NCBI GenBank assembly: GCA_036267755.1
Contig: DATAVK010000029.1
Coordinates: 1-50,383, forward strand
Direction: 5' to 3'
Origin: DATAVK01 sp036267755
GTDB taxonomy: Bacteria; Actinomycetota; Actinomycetes; JAFAQI01
DNA: 50,383 bases
Shown here: positions 6,886 to 14,752 of the stretch, in pieces
How the letters are laid out: each line of letters opens with the position of its first letter
Position numbering within the stretch: position 1 is the stretch's first letter
Translations under genes and position numbers: made by a program
Notes under the pieces: model-generated
Database searches by the model: none
What the model saw: the letters and a program-made list of their open reading frames with translations, nothing else
Told to the model about the DNA's origin: nothing

Positions 6886-9800
6886 GTGAGCCTCCTGACC
6901 CGATCCGCGCCGGCGGACGCCGACCGCGACCTGTCCGCCGGCTGGCTCCGGCTGCTGTGGGGATTCGTCGGGCCAGCGCGCCGGCTGCTGTTGGTGAGCA
7001 TCGGGGCGGCGTTGGTGAGTACGGCCGTCATCACCGTGACCCCGCTCGCCGCCCGCGAGATCGTCGACGACGGCCTGTCCGGGTCGACCGGTGACCTCGA
7101 CGCCTGGCTGGTCATCATCTTCGCGCTCGGGATCGTCCGGTTCGTCGCGACCCGCGCCCGGCGCTGGCGAGCCGGCCGGGTTAGCTACGACGTGCAGATG
7201 CGGCTGCGCACCCGGCTCTACAACCACCTGCTACATCTCGACCCGGCCGCGCTCGACCAGCTGCGCACCGGCCAGCTGGTGTCGCGGTCCAGCGCCGACC
7301 TCACCCTGGTCCAGCAGTTCTTGGCCTGGGGTCCGCAGGTGATCGCCAACGCGCTGCAGCTAGTGGCCAGCGTCGTCGTGATGCTCTTCCTGTCCTGGTC
7401 GCTCGGCCTGGTCGCCCTGGTCATCGTGCCGCTGACGGTGATCGTGACGGTGCGATCCCGCGAGAGCGTCTTCGCCGCCAGCTGGGACGCGCAGCAGCGC
7501 GAGGCGGAGCTCACCAACACCGTCGAGGAGGCGGTCTCCGGCGTACGGGTCGTCAAGGGCTTCGGCCAGGAGGACGCGGAGACCCAGCGGGTGATGGGTG
7601 CGGTGTCCTCGATGTACGCCGGGCGGATGCGCGCGGCTCGCCAGCGAGCGTCGTTCACCGCGATGCTGCAGAGCGTCCCGGCGCTCGGCCAGCTCGGCGT
7701 CCTGGTCCTCGGCGGCTACCTCGCGCTGCACCACAGCATCACCCTGGGCACGTTCCTCGCGTTCACGACCTACCTGGTGCAGCTCGCTGCGCCGGCCCGG
7801 ATGGTCGGAGCGGTGATGGCGCTGGCGCAGCAGGCGCGGGCCGCGGTCGAACGGCTCGTGGCGGTCCTCGACACCGAGCCGACGCTGACCGAGCGCGCCG
7901 ACGCGACGCCGGTGCCGGACGGCCCGGGTCGGGTCACGTTCGAGGGCGTCGAGTTCCGGTACGGCGAAGCCGCTCCAGAGGTGCTCCGTGGCATCGACCT
8001 GACGATCGAGCCCGGCGAGACCGTGGCGATCGTCGGCCCGTCGGGATCCGGCAAGTCGACGCTCGGGATGCTGCTGCCGCGCTTCTACGACCCGGTGCGC
8101 GGCCGGGTCACCCTCGACGGCGCTGATCTGGCCGGGGCGAAGCTGGCCTCGATCCGCAGTCGCGTCGGCATCGCCTTCGAGGAAGCGTTCCTGTTCTCGG
8201 ACACCATCCGGGCCAACATCGCCTACGGCCGCCCCGACGCCTCCGACGACGAGGTGCGGGCCGCCGCCGACGCTGCGCAGGCGACGGAGTTCATCGACGA
8301 GCTGCAGGCCGGCTTCGACACCGTCGTCGGCGAGCGCGGCCTGACGCTCTCGGGCGGCCAGCGACAGCGCATCGCGCTCGCCCGGCTGCTGCTGTCTGAC
8401 CCGGACGTCGTGGTGCTCGACGATGCGACCAGCGCCGTCGACGCCGCGGTGGAGGCGGACATCCATGCGGCGCTCCGCGCGTGGCACGCCAATCGCAGCA
8501 TGCTGCTGATCGCCCACCGGGCATCGACCGCACGGCTCGCCGACCGCGTCGTCGTCCTGGACCACGGCCGGATCACCGCCATCGGGAGCCACGACGAGCT
8601 GATGGCGACCGATGCGCGCTACCGCGAGCTGCTCGACTCCGCCCCACCCGAGGCAGACGGACTGCTCAGCCCCGCGACCACCCGCGATGAGCCGGCCGCG
8701 ATGGTCGGCAGAGCGGCCGGTGCCCTGGCGCGGCCTCGGCCGGTAGTCGGCGGTGGCGGCGGCGGTGGCGCCCGCTGGGCCGGCATGATGTCCGCGACCC
8801 CGTCGCTGCGCCGAGCGCTCGACGCGCTACCACCGGCCATCGACGCCATGCCGGACGGCCTGCTCGCCGAATCGGCCGCCGACGAGCAGCCGCTGACCCT
8901 TCGCGGCCTGCTGCACCGGCAACGGATGATGCTGGCCATCAGCCTCGCTCTGGTCCTCGGCGACGCGCTGGCCACGTTGGCGCAGCCGAAGCTGATCGAG
9001 CTCGGCATCAACGACGGGGTCGCGCACGCCTCGACGTCGGTGCTGCTGCTGATCGCCGCTGTCTTCGCGGCGGTATCGGCGTACGACTGGTGGGATATGT
9101 GGGTGTCGGCGATCACCACCGGCAAGGCCTCGGAGCGCCTCCTCGGCGCGTTGCGGGTCAGGGTGTTCGCGCACCTGCAGCGGCTAGGGATGGACTTCTA
9201 CGAAACCGAGCTGACCGGGCGGATCCTCACCCGTGTCACCAGCGACGTCGACACGCTCTCAGCGCTGGTGCAGAACGGCCTACTGAACGCGATCGTGTCG
9301 CTGGCGACGCTGGTCGGCATCGCGGTCGTCCTGCTGGTGATGAACGCCGAGCTGGCGCTGGTCGCGATGGCGGTCCTGCCGCCGATGATCGTGGCGACGG
9401 TGCTCTACCAGCAGCGTTCGACGGTCGCCTACGACCATCAGCGCGACACCATCGCGACCGTCAACGCGTCGTTCGCGGAGTCGCTGGCCGGGGTCCGGGT
9501 CACCCAGGCCAACGTTCGTGAGGACCGCGACCTCGCCGGCTTCACGCACCTCAGCGAAATGAACCGCGATGCCGGGCTGCGGGCACTGTCGATCCAGATC
9601 TGGTACGTCGCCTCGACCGAGCTGTTCCAGCAGATTGCCACCGCCCTGGTGCTCACCCTGGGAGTCAGCCGGCTACAGAACCACACGGTCTCGGCCGGTG
9701 TCCTCGTGGCGTTCGTGCTCTACCTCACCGCGTTCTTCTCGCCGATCCAGCAGCTGTCGCAGGTGTTCGACTCCTACCAGCAGGCGCGCGCCGGGATGCG

Positions 9801-10614
9801 GAAGCTGCGGACGCTGCTCGCCGAGCAACCCGCCACCCCGGCGCCGGCGCACCCCGACCAGCTGGGCCGGCTGGCCGGCGAGCTGCGCTTCGAGGGGGTG
9901 CGTTACCGCTACCGGCGGGCGCAGACCGACGCGTTGCGTGGCGTCGACGTCGTCATCCCGGCCGGCCAGCGGGTCGCCCTGGTGGGCCGCACCGGCGCCG
10001 GGAAGAGCACGATCATGAAACTCGCGGCGCGGTTCTACGACCCGACCGCCGGCCGGGTTCTCGTGGACGGTCACAACCTGCGTGACCTCGACCCGGCGGC
10101 CTACCGACGCCAGCTGGGATACGTACCGCAGGAGTCGTTCCTGTTCACCGGATCGGTCCGGGACAACGTCGCCTACGGCCGGCCTGACGCGACCGACGAC
10201 GAGATCGATCGGGTGTGCCGCGAGGTCGGCCTGTCCGACTGGCTCGACACGTTGCCGGAGGGTGTCGACACCCCGATCGCGGAGCGGGGCCGTTCGTTGT
10301 CCGCCGGACAACGGCAGCTGGTCTGCCTCGCCCGGGCGCTGCTCGTCGATCCGGCGGTGCTGCTCCTCGATGAGGCCACGGCGACCCTGGACCTGTCCGC
10401 CGAGGCGGTCGTGACCCGGGCGATCGACGTGGTGGCCAACGGCCGGACCTCGATCGTCATCGCCCACCGGCTCCAGACGGCTCGGGCTGCCGACCGGATC
10501 CTCGTGGTGAGTGCTGGGCGGATCATCGAGGACGGGGACCACGACCAGCTGCTCGCCGCCGGCGGCGCGTACGCCACCATGTGGAGCGCCTTCGACTCAC
10601 CACGCGCCGCCTGA
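6886..10614 (+). CDS. Fused full-length ABC multidrug-type exporter (ABCB, Rv0194-like)
   Basis: 1242 residues in the order TMD1-NBD1-linker-TMD2-NBD2, two ABCB half-transporters in one chain. NBD1: Walker A GPSGSGKST 384-392, signature LSGGQ 488-492, Walker B VVVLDD with Asp513 where the catalytic Glu should be. NBD2: Walker A GRTGAGKST 1034-1042, signature LSAGQ 1138-1142, Walker B with a normal Glu1163. So one ATP site is degenerate, as in heterodimeric exporters. A glycine run (VVGGGGGGGARW) marks the linker at about residues 620-635. Mycobacterial Rv0194 has the same fused plan and exports drugs. Start GTG 6886 lacks an obvious ribosome binding site. The esterase follows 24 bases downstream. 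Confidence 0.9.
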   Translation: MSLLTRSAPADADRDLSAGWLRLLWGFVGPARRLLLVSIGAALVSTAVITVTPLAAREIVDDGLSGSTGDLDAWLVIIFALGIVRFVATRARRWRAGRVSYDVQMRLRTRLYNHLLHLDPAALDQLRTGQLVSRSSADLTLVQQFLAWGPQVIANALQLVASVVVMLFLSWSLGLVALVIVPLTVIVTVRSRESVFAASWDAQQREAELTNTVEEAVSGVRVVKGFGQEDAETQRVMGAVSSMYAGRMRAARQRASFTAMLQSVPALGQLGVLVLGGYLALHHSITLGTFLAFTTYLVQLAAPARMVGAVMALAQQARAAVERLVAVLDTEPTLTERADATPVPDGPGRVTFEGVEFRYGEAAPEVLRGIDLTIEPGETVAIVGPSGSGKSTLGMLLPRFYDPVRGRVTLDGADLAGAKLASIRSRVGIAFEEAFLFSDTIRANIAYGRPDASDDEVRAAADAAQATEFIDELQAGFDTVVGERGLTLSGGQRQRIALARLLLSDPDVVVLDDATSAVDAAVEADIHAALRAWHANRSMLLIAHRASTARLADRVVVLDHGRITAIGSHDELMATDARYRELLDSAPPEADGLLSPATTRDEPAAMVGRAAGALARPRPVVGGGGGGGARWAGMMSATPSLRRALDALPPAIDAMPDGLLAESAADEQPLTLRGLLHRQRMMLAISLALVLGDALATLAQPKLIELGINDGVAHASTSVLLLIAAVFAAVSAYDWWDMWVSAITTGKASERLLGALRVRVFAHLQRLGMDFYETELTGRILTRVTSDVDTLSALVQNGLLNAIVSLATLVGIAVVLLVMNAELALVAMAVLPPMIVATVLYQQRSTVAYDHQRDTIATVNASFAESLAGVRVTQANVREDRDLAGFTHLSEMNRDAGLRALSIQIWYVASTELFQQIATALVLTLGVSRLQNHTVSAGVLVAFVLYLTAFFSPIQQLSQVFDSYQQARAGMRKLRTLLAEQPATPAPAHPDQLGRLAGELRFEGVRYRYRRAQTDALRGVDVVIPAGQRVALVGRTGAGKSTIMKLAARFYDPTAGRVLVDGHNLRDLDPAAYRRQLGYVPQESFLFTGSVRDNVAYGRPDATDDEIDRVCREVGLSDWLDTLPEGVDTPIAERGRSLSAGQRQLVCLARALLVDPAVLLLDEATATLDLSAEAVVTRAIDVVANGRTSIVIAHRLQTARAADRILVVSAGRIIEDGDHDQLLAAGGAYATMWSAFDSPRAA

Positions 10615-10638
10615 CGCTGCCGACCAGAACGGATCCTT

Positions 10639-11607
10639 ATGCCTGTCGACCCACAGATCGCAGCCATCCTGGCCTTGATGGAGCAGCTGGGCGCGCCTGC
10701 GCTTTCCGAAGGCACACCTGAGCAGGCGCGGGCCGGGATGCGCGCCATGACGATCGACATGCGCGACGCCGCCAGCCTCGCCGTCGTCCGTTCGATCGAG
10801 GACTCAACGTTGCCGGGGCCGGCCGGCGACATCGCGATCCGGGTCTACCGGCCCGAGGCCGACGGCCCGGTCCCGACCGTGGTGTTCTTTCATGGCGGCG
10901 GGTTCGTGATCGGTGACATCGAGACTCACGATGACCAGGCCCGGCTGCTGTCGCGCGACGTCGCCGCAGTGGTCGTCAGCATCGACTACCGACTCGCGCC
11001 GGAGAACAAGTTCCCGGCCGGCTTCGAGGACTGCCTCGCCGCCACGACGTACGTCGGCGCCCACATCGATGACTTCGGCGGAGACTCGGCTCGGCTCGCC
11101 GTCGCAGGAGACAGCGCCGGTGGGAATCTCGCGGCCGCCGTCGCCGTCGCCTGCCGCGACGCCGGCGGCCCCGCGCTCGCGGCGCAACTGTTGCTCTACC
11201 CGGTCGTCGACCTCACGGCGGACGGGCCCTATCCGTCCCGCGTCGACAACGGCGAGGGCTACTTCCTCACCGCGGACGACAGCGCGTGGTTCCACCTGCA
11301 GTACGTCCCCGACGACTTCGACGACGCGGACCCGCGCGCATCGGTGATCAAGATCGCGGACCTCAGCGGCCTGCCTCCCGCGGTCATCGGAACCGCCGAG
11401 TTTGACCCGCTGCGCGACGAAGGCGAGGCGTACGCCGAACGACTCCGGGAGGCGGGCGTCGAGGTGGTCCTGCACCGGTTCGACGGGATGATCCACGGTT
11501 TCTACGGCATGGGGGCGATCTCGCCCGCCGCGGCCGAGGCGGTGCGGACGCTCAATTTCGACCTGCGAGCACAGCTCGACTTCGACCTGCGGGCACAGCT
11601 CGACTGA
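10639..11607 (+). CDS. HSL-family alpha/beta hydrolase (esterase/lipase)
   Basis: 322 residues. The oxyanion motif HGGGFVIGD (about 80-88), the nucleophile elbow GDSAGGN (Ser about 158), an acid in EFDPLRDEG and the catalytic His in DGMIHGFYGM define a hormone-sensitive-lipase-type esterase acting on short or medium esters. ATG 10639 lies 24 bases after the exporter stop, so the two are probably co-transcribed; the pairing might mean detoxification of ester compounds, but that is only inference. The last 16 residues are an exact duplication (FDLRAQLD twice), described separately. Confidence 0.88.
   Translation: MPVDPQIAAILALMEQLGAPALSEGTPEQARAGMRAMTIDMRDAASLAVVRSIEDSTLPGPAGDIAIRVYRPEADGPVPTVVFFHGGGFVIGDIETHDDQARLLSRDVAAVVVSIDYRLAPENKFPAGFEDCLAATTYVGAHIDDFGGDSARLAVAGDSAGGNLAAAVAVACRDAGGPALAAQLLLYPVVDLTADGPYPSRVDNGEGYFLTADDSAWFHLQYVPDDFDDADPRASVIKIADLSGLPPAVIGTAEFDPLRDEGEAYAERLREAGVEVVLHRFDGMIHGFYGMGAISPAAAEAVRTLNFDLRAQLDFDLRAQLD
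11557..11604 (+). repeat. 24-bp tandem duplication at the 3' end of the esterase gene
   Basis: Bases 11557-11580 and 11581-11604 are identical except for one A/G difference. They encode FDLRAQLD twice, directly before the stop codon. The near-identity at DNA level points to a recent slip duplication that lengthens the C-terminal helix by eight residues. Confidence 0.95.
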
Positions 11608-11616
11608 CCCGCCGCG

Positions 11617-12471
11617 TCAGGATGGGGAGCCGTTCGGGGCATCGGCGTCGTCGGACTCGGCAGCGCTGGTGGCCCGGTCATAGGAGTGCGGGCGGGCCAT
11701 CACCGCTTCGAGGACGCGCGGCTGGAACCGGAACCCCAGCCAGTCGAAGAGCGGCCTGAGACGCTCCGGACCCTCGAGCACGTCCTCGTAGCGCAGCTCG
11801 AAGCCGGCCGGTCCCAGATCGGTGATCGCTCGGCGCAGCCGTTCGTCGATAACGGTCAGCTCAGCCAGGGCGTTCTGGCGGTTCGCCCAGAAGCCGCTGC
11901 CCGCCACGTCCTCGAGCCGCCGGGAACTGAGGATGAACCGGGCACCCGGGAACACCTCCTGCAGGAAACCGACGTACTCGGTGATCTGCTCGAAGGGCCA
12001 CTTGATCTCCTTGAACCCGGTGGTGTGGACACCCGGCTCGGGTCGGAACAACAGATCGATCGCGAGATGGCGGAACTCCCGCAGCGCCTGCTGCTCCGAG
12101 TACCCGTCGAGAGCTCGCGCCGCGATGTGGAAGTCGAACAGGTTGATGAGCATGCCGTCGTTCTCACCGCGGATGACGACGCCCGGGCTGCTGTTCAGGA
12201 TTCCCTGGACGAGGGTCGACCCAGTGCGACCGGCCGACACGACGAACAGGTAGTTGAGGGCGTCCTGCGGCGCTTCCCGCTCGGGCCGCCCGAAGGTGAG
12301 CTCGCGCAGCCGGGAGACCTCGGCGAGAGCATCGCGCTGACCGGCCTGGGTGTCCTTGAGCCGAAGCCGCAGCAGGTCACGCTCGGTGCGCAGCTCCGCA
12401 GCCTGCACGCGACCCGCGTCCAACTCGGTTCTCCGAGCGTCCCACCGCAACCGACGGCGCGACGTTGCCAT
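11617..12471 (-). CDS. Sulfotransferase-family protein with N-terminal coiled coil
   Basis: 284 residues from ATG 12471, which has GGGGG seven bases upstream; the longer open frame upstream has no such signal. The first ~60 residues are charged and helical (coiled-coil-like, rich in R/E/L/A). Then comes the PAPS-binding P-loop-like VVSAGRTGSTLVQGIL and the 3'-phosphate-binding region FILSSRRLEDVAGSGFW. This is the usual sulfotransferase arrangement: transfer of sulfate from PAPS to a carbohydrate, lipid or other acceptor, unknown here. It diverges from the MfpA-like operon and converges on the esterase gene with only 9 bases between the stops. Confidence 0.82.
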   Translation of the reverse strand: MATSRRRLRWDARRTELDAGRVQAAELRTERDLLRLRLKDTQAGQRDALAEVSRLRELTFGRPEREAPQDALNYLFVVSAGRTGSTLVQGILNSSPGVVIRGENDGMLINLFDFHIAARALDGYSEQQALREFRHLAIDLLFRPEPGVHTTGFKEIKWPFEQITEYVGFLQEVFPGARFILSSRRLEDVAGSGFWANRQNALAELTVIDERLRRAITDLGPAGFELRYEDVLEGPERLRPLFDWLGFRFQPRVLEAVMARPHSYDRATSAAESDDADAPNGSPS

Positions 12472-12601
12472 GTCCGATCCCCCTAGGCCGCGAACGGTCC
12501 CGATCCGACCGTCACTGCTGGACACGTCACTAGCACATCGGACGTTCACTACGGCAGCCTGGGAGCTGGCTGTGAAATCGCCGCCAACTACCGTCCTGGG
12601 C

Positions 12602-13216
12602 GTGACAGCACACGAGGGTGAGACCTTCCGCCACGAGGACTGGTACGCCGCCGTCATCGAGGCGGATCATTACACCGGCTGCTCGTTCCGTGCCGTCGAC
12701 CTCACCGAAGCCACAACGGCCGGAGCCGTCTTCACGGACTGCACGTTCATCGACGTCCGGTTCAACGCCTCGACGCACAGCGACTCGGCCTTCCTGCACT
12801 GCCAGTTCACCGGCTGCAACCTGTTCGACGCAGCGTTCACCGGGTGCAAGCTGACCGGCAGCGCGTTCTCCCGCTGCGAGCTGCGGCCGTTGCGGGTCAG
12901 CGGCGGCGACTGGTCCTTCGTCGCGCTTCCGGGTGCGAACCTCGCCGGGGTCGAGGTCGCCGGGGTCCGGATGCGGGAGGCCGATCTCACCGGCGCGAAC
13001 CTCAGCGGTGCGTCTTTTCGCGATGTGGATCTGTCGGGTGCCCAGCTGCAGCGGATGAAGCTGACCGGCTGCGATCTGCGCGGCAGCGATCTGAGCTCGC
13101 TCGACCCGCTCACCGTCGAGATCGCCGGCGCCGTCATCGATCCCGAGCAGGCGGTGAGCATCGCAGGCAGGTTCGGCTTCGACGTCCGCTACGGAGGGCT
13201 ACCGTCTGGCGGGTGA
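12602..13216 (+). CDS. MfpA-like pentapeptide-repeat protein
   Basis: 204 residues of pentapeptide repeats (A/C-D/N-L/F-x-x), for example ADLTGANLSGASFRDVDLSG. The blocks GSAFSRCELRPLRV and DPEQAVSIAGRFGFDV align with the corresponding parts of mycobacterial MfpA as I remember them. MfpA folds as a right-handed square helix mimicking DNA, binds DNA gyrase and lowers fluoroquinolone sensitivity. GTG 12602 was chosen: the upstream open frame overlaps the sulfotransferase promoter and is not repeat-like, and TACCGT at 12589-12594 could be a -10 for a leaderless message. Its stop overlaps the next start by 4 bp. The usual mfp conservon partners (roadblock protein, GTPase) are absent. Confidence 0.8.
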   Translation: MTAHEGETFRHEDWYAAVIEADHYTGCSFRAVDLTEATTAGAVFTDCTFIDVRFNASTHSDSAFLHCQFTGCNLFDAAFTGCKLTGSAFSRCELRPLRVSGGDWSFVALPGANLAGVEVAGVRMREADLTGANLSGASFRDVDLSGAQLQRMKLTGCDLRGSDLSSLDPLTVEIAGAVIDPEQAVSIAGRFGFDVRYGGLPSGG

Positions 13217-14193
13217 GAGCCGTGATCTGTGCCGGAGCCGGGGACGTCGACGTGCTGCGATGGGAGACGGTAGAGCCGCCCGCACCAGGCCCCGGCCAGG
13301 TGCTCGTCGAGGTCGTCGCGAGCGCGGTCAACCGGGCCGATCTGGTGCAACGACAGGGGTTCTACCCGCCACCCTCCGGCGTAACGGACATCCTCGGGCT
13401 GGAGTGCAGCGGCCGCATCACGCAGCTCGGTGAGGACGTCACGGGCTGGTCGGTGGGTGACGAGGTGTGCTGCCTGCTCGCCGGTGGCGGCCAGGCCGAG
13501 CAGGCCGTCGTACCGGTCGGGCAAGTCATGCCGGTGCCGGCCGGAGTCGACCTTGTCACGGCCGGGTCACTGCCCGAGGTCAGCTGCACGGTGTGGTCGA
13601 ACGTCGTGCAGGTCGGCCAGCTCAGCGCCGGTGAGGTCCTCCTCGTGCACGGGGGAAGCAGCGGGATCGGGACCATGGCGATCCAGGTCGGCAAGGCGCT
13701 CGGTGCCACGGTCGTGGCCACCGCCGGCAGCGAGGAGAAGCTGACGCTGTGCCGGGAACTCGGCGCCGACGTCGCCATCAACTACCGCGACGCGGACTTC
13801 GTCGAGGTGACCCGAGACGCGACCGACGGCCACGGCGCGGACGTCATCCTCGACATCGTCGGCGCCAAGTACCTAGCGTCGAACCTCGGCGTCCTCGCGA
13901 TGGACGGTCGGCTCGTCGTGATCGGTATGCAAGGCGGTGCCCACGCGGAGCTCGACCTCACTGCGCTGATGCGCACCCGCGGGTCGATCCACGTGACGGG
14001 ACTGCGGTCGCGACCGCTGGACCAGAAGGCCGCTATCTGCGCGGCAGTCGTCGAGGGACTCTGGCCGATGATCGCTGACGGGCGGGTCCGGCCGATCGTC
14101 GGTGCGACGTATTCGATGGACCGGATCGCCGATGCACATCAACTCGTCGCCGACAGCGGCCACACCGGCAAAGTCGTGCTGACCGCCCCCTGA
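13213..14193 (+). CDS. NAD(P)H quinone oxidoreductase, PIG3 family
   Basis: 326 residues of the zinc-free MDR superfamily. The N-terminal GroES-like half contains NRADLVQRQGFYPPPSG, diagnostic of PIG3/TP53I3-type quinone reductases. The Rossmann half has the NADPH motif VHGGSSGIGTMAIQVGKALGA. No catalytic or structural zinc ligands are seen. The start GTG 13213 overlaps the stop of the MfpA-like gene (GTGA), so translation is coupled. The reaction is one- or two-electron reduction of quinones with NAD(P)H; it may relieve redox stress. It belongs to the four-gene operon ending with the sigma/propeller pair. Confidence 0.9.
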   Translation: MRAVICAGAGDVDVLRWETVEPPAPGPGQVLVEVVASAVNRADLVQRQGFYPPPSGVTDILGLECSGRITQLGEDVTGWSVGDEVCCLLAGGGQAEQAVVPVGQVMPVPAGVDLVTAGSLPEVSCTVWSNVVQVGQLSAGEVLLVHGGSSGIGTMAIQVGKALGATVVATAGSEEKLTLCRELGADVAINYRDADFVEVTRDATDGHGADVILDIVGAKYLASNLGVLAMDGRLVVIGMQGGAHAELDLTALMRTRGSIHVTGLRSRPLDQKAAICAAVVEGLWPMIADGRVRPIVGATYSMDRIADAHQLVADSGHTGKVVLTAP

Positions 14194-14194
14194 C

Positions 14195-14752
14195 ATGACC
14201 ACCCAACCGTCCGGCTCGCTGCGCCGTCCTAGAGACGTGGACGTGGCTGTGGTGGGCGCGTGGGAGGCGGTACGGGTGACGTCGGCCGATCCGACCGAGG
14301 CCGCCGAGGTTGTGTTCCGGACCCACTACGCCCCGCTGGCCGGGTGGTGCCGGCGGATGGTGGGCGACGAGGAAGTCGCGCACGACATCGCGGCAGAGGC
14401 GTTCGCCCGACTACTCGGCCGGTGGACGTCGGTCACCGACCCCCGCGCCTACCTCTACACCACGGCGCTAAACCTGATCCGCGACCGGTGGCGGCGCACC
14501 GAGCGGGAGCGGGTGGCGCTCGGCAAGGTGGTCACGAGTGCCGCGGCCACGCCGAAGCAGGCACCGGGGCCGGAACTGCGGATGCTCGTCGAGGCGCTGC
14601 CCCGGCGGCTGCAGCAGGTCGTCGTCCTGCACTACTTCGCCGACCTGACGGTCGACTCCGTCGCCCGCGCGCTCGGTGTCGCCCCCGGAACGGTCAAGCG
14701 CGACCTGTTCGACGCGCGCGCCAAGCTGGCCGCCGCGCTGGGGGACGGATGA
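14195..14752 (+). CDS. ECF-type RNA polymerase sigma factor
   Basis: 185 residues. Region 2 is seen in VFRTHYAPLAGWCRRMVGDEEVAHDIAAEAFARL and TDPRAYLYTTALNLIRDRWRR (split here for reading), region 4 in LPRRLQQVVVLHYFADLTVDSVARALGVAPGTVKRDLFDARAKL. This is a compact group IV sigma factor lacking regions 1 and 3. ATG 14195 lies one base after the oxidoreductase stop but has a poor ribosome binding site. GTG 14243, just downstream of TAGAGA (14230-14235), could be a leaderless alternative that adds an internal promoter. The stop overlaps the next gene as ATGA, the usual place of a cognate anti-sigma factor. Confidence 0.9.
   Translation: MTTQPSGSLRRPRDVDVAVVGAWEAVRVTSADPTEAAEVVFRTHYAPLAGWCRRMVGDEEVAHDIAAEAFARLLGRWTSVTDPRAYLYTTALNLIRDRWRRTERERVALGKVVTSAAATPKQAPGPELRMLVEALPRRLQQVVVLHYFADLTVDSVARALGVAPGTVKRDLFDARAKLAAALGDG

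Noticed and set aside
12350..12601. N-terminal extension of the MfpA-like protein
   Set aside because: It overlaps the sulfotransferase gene and divergent promoter, begins with an Arg/Ser run and has no pentapeptide repeats.
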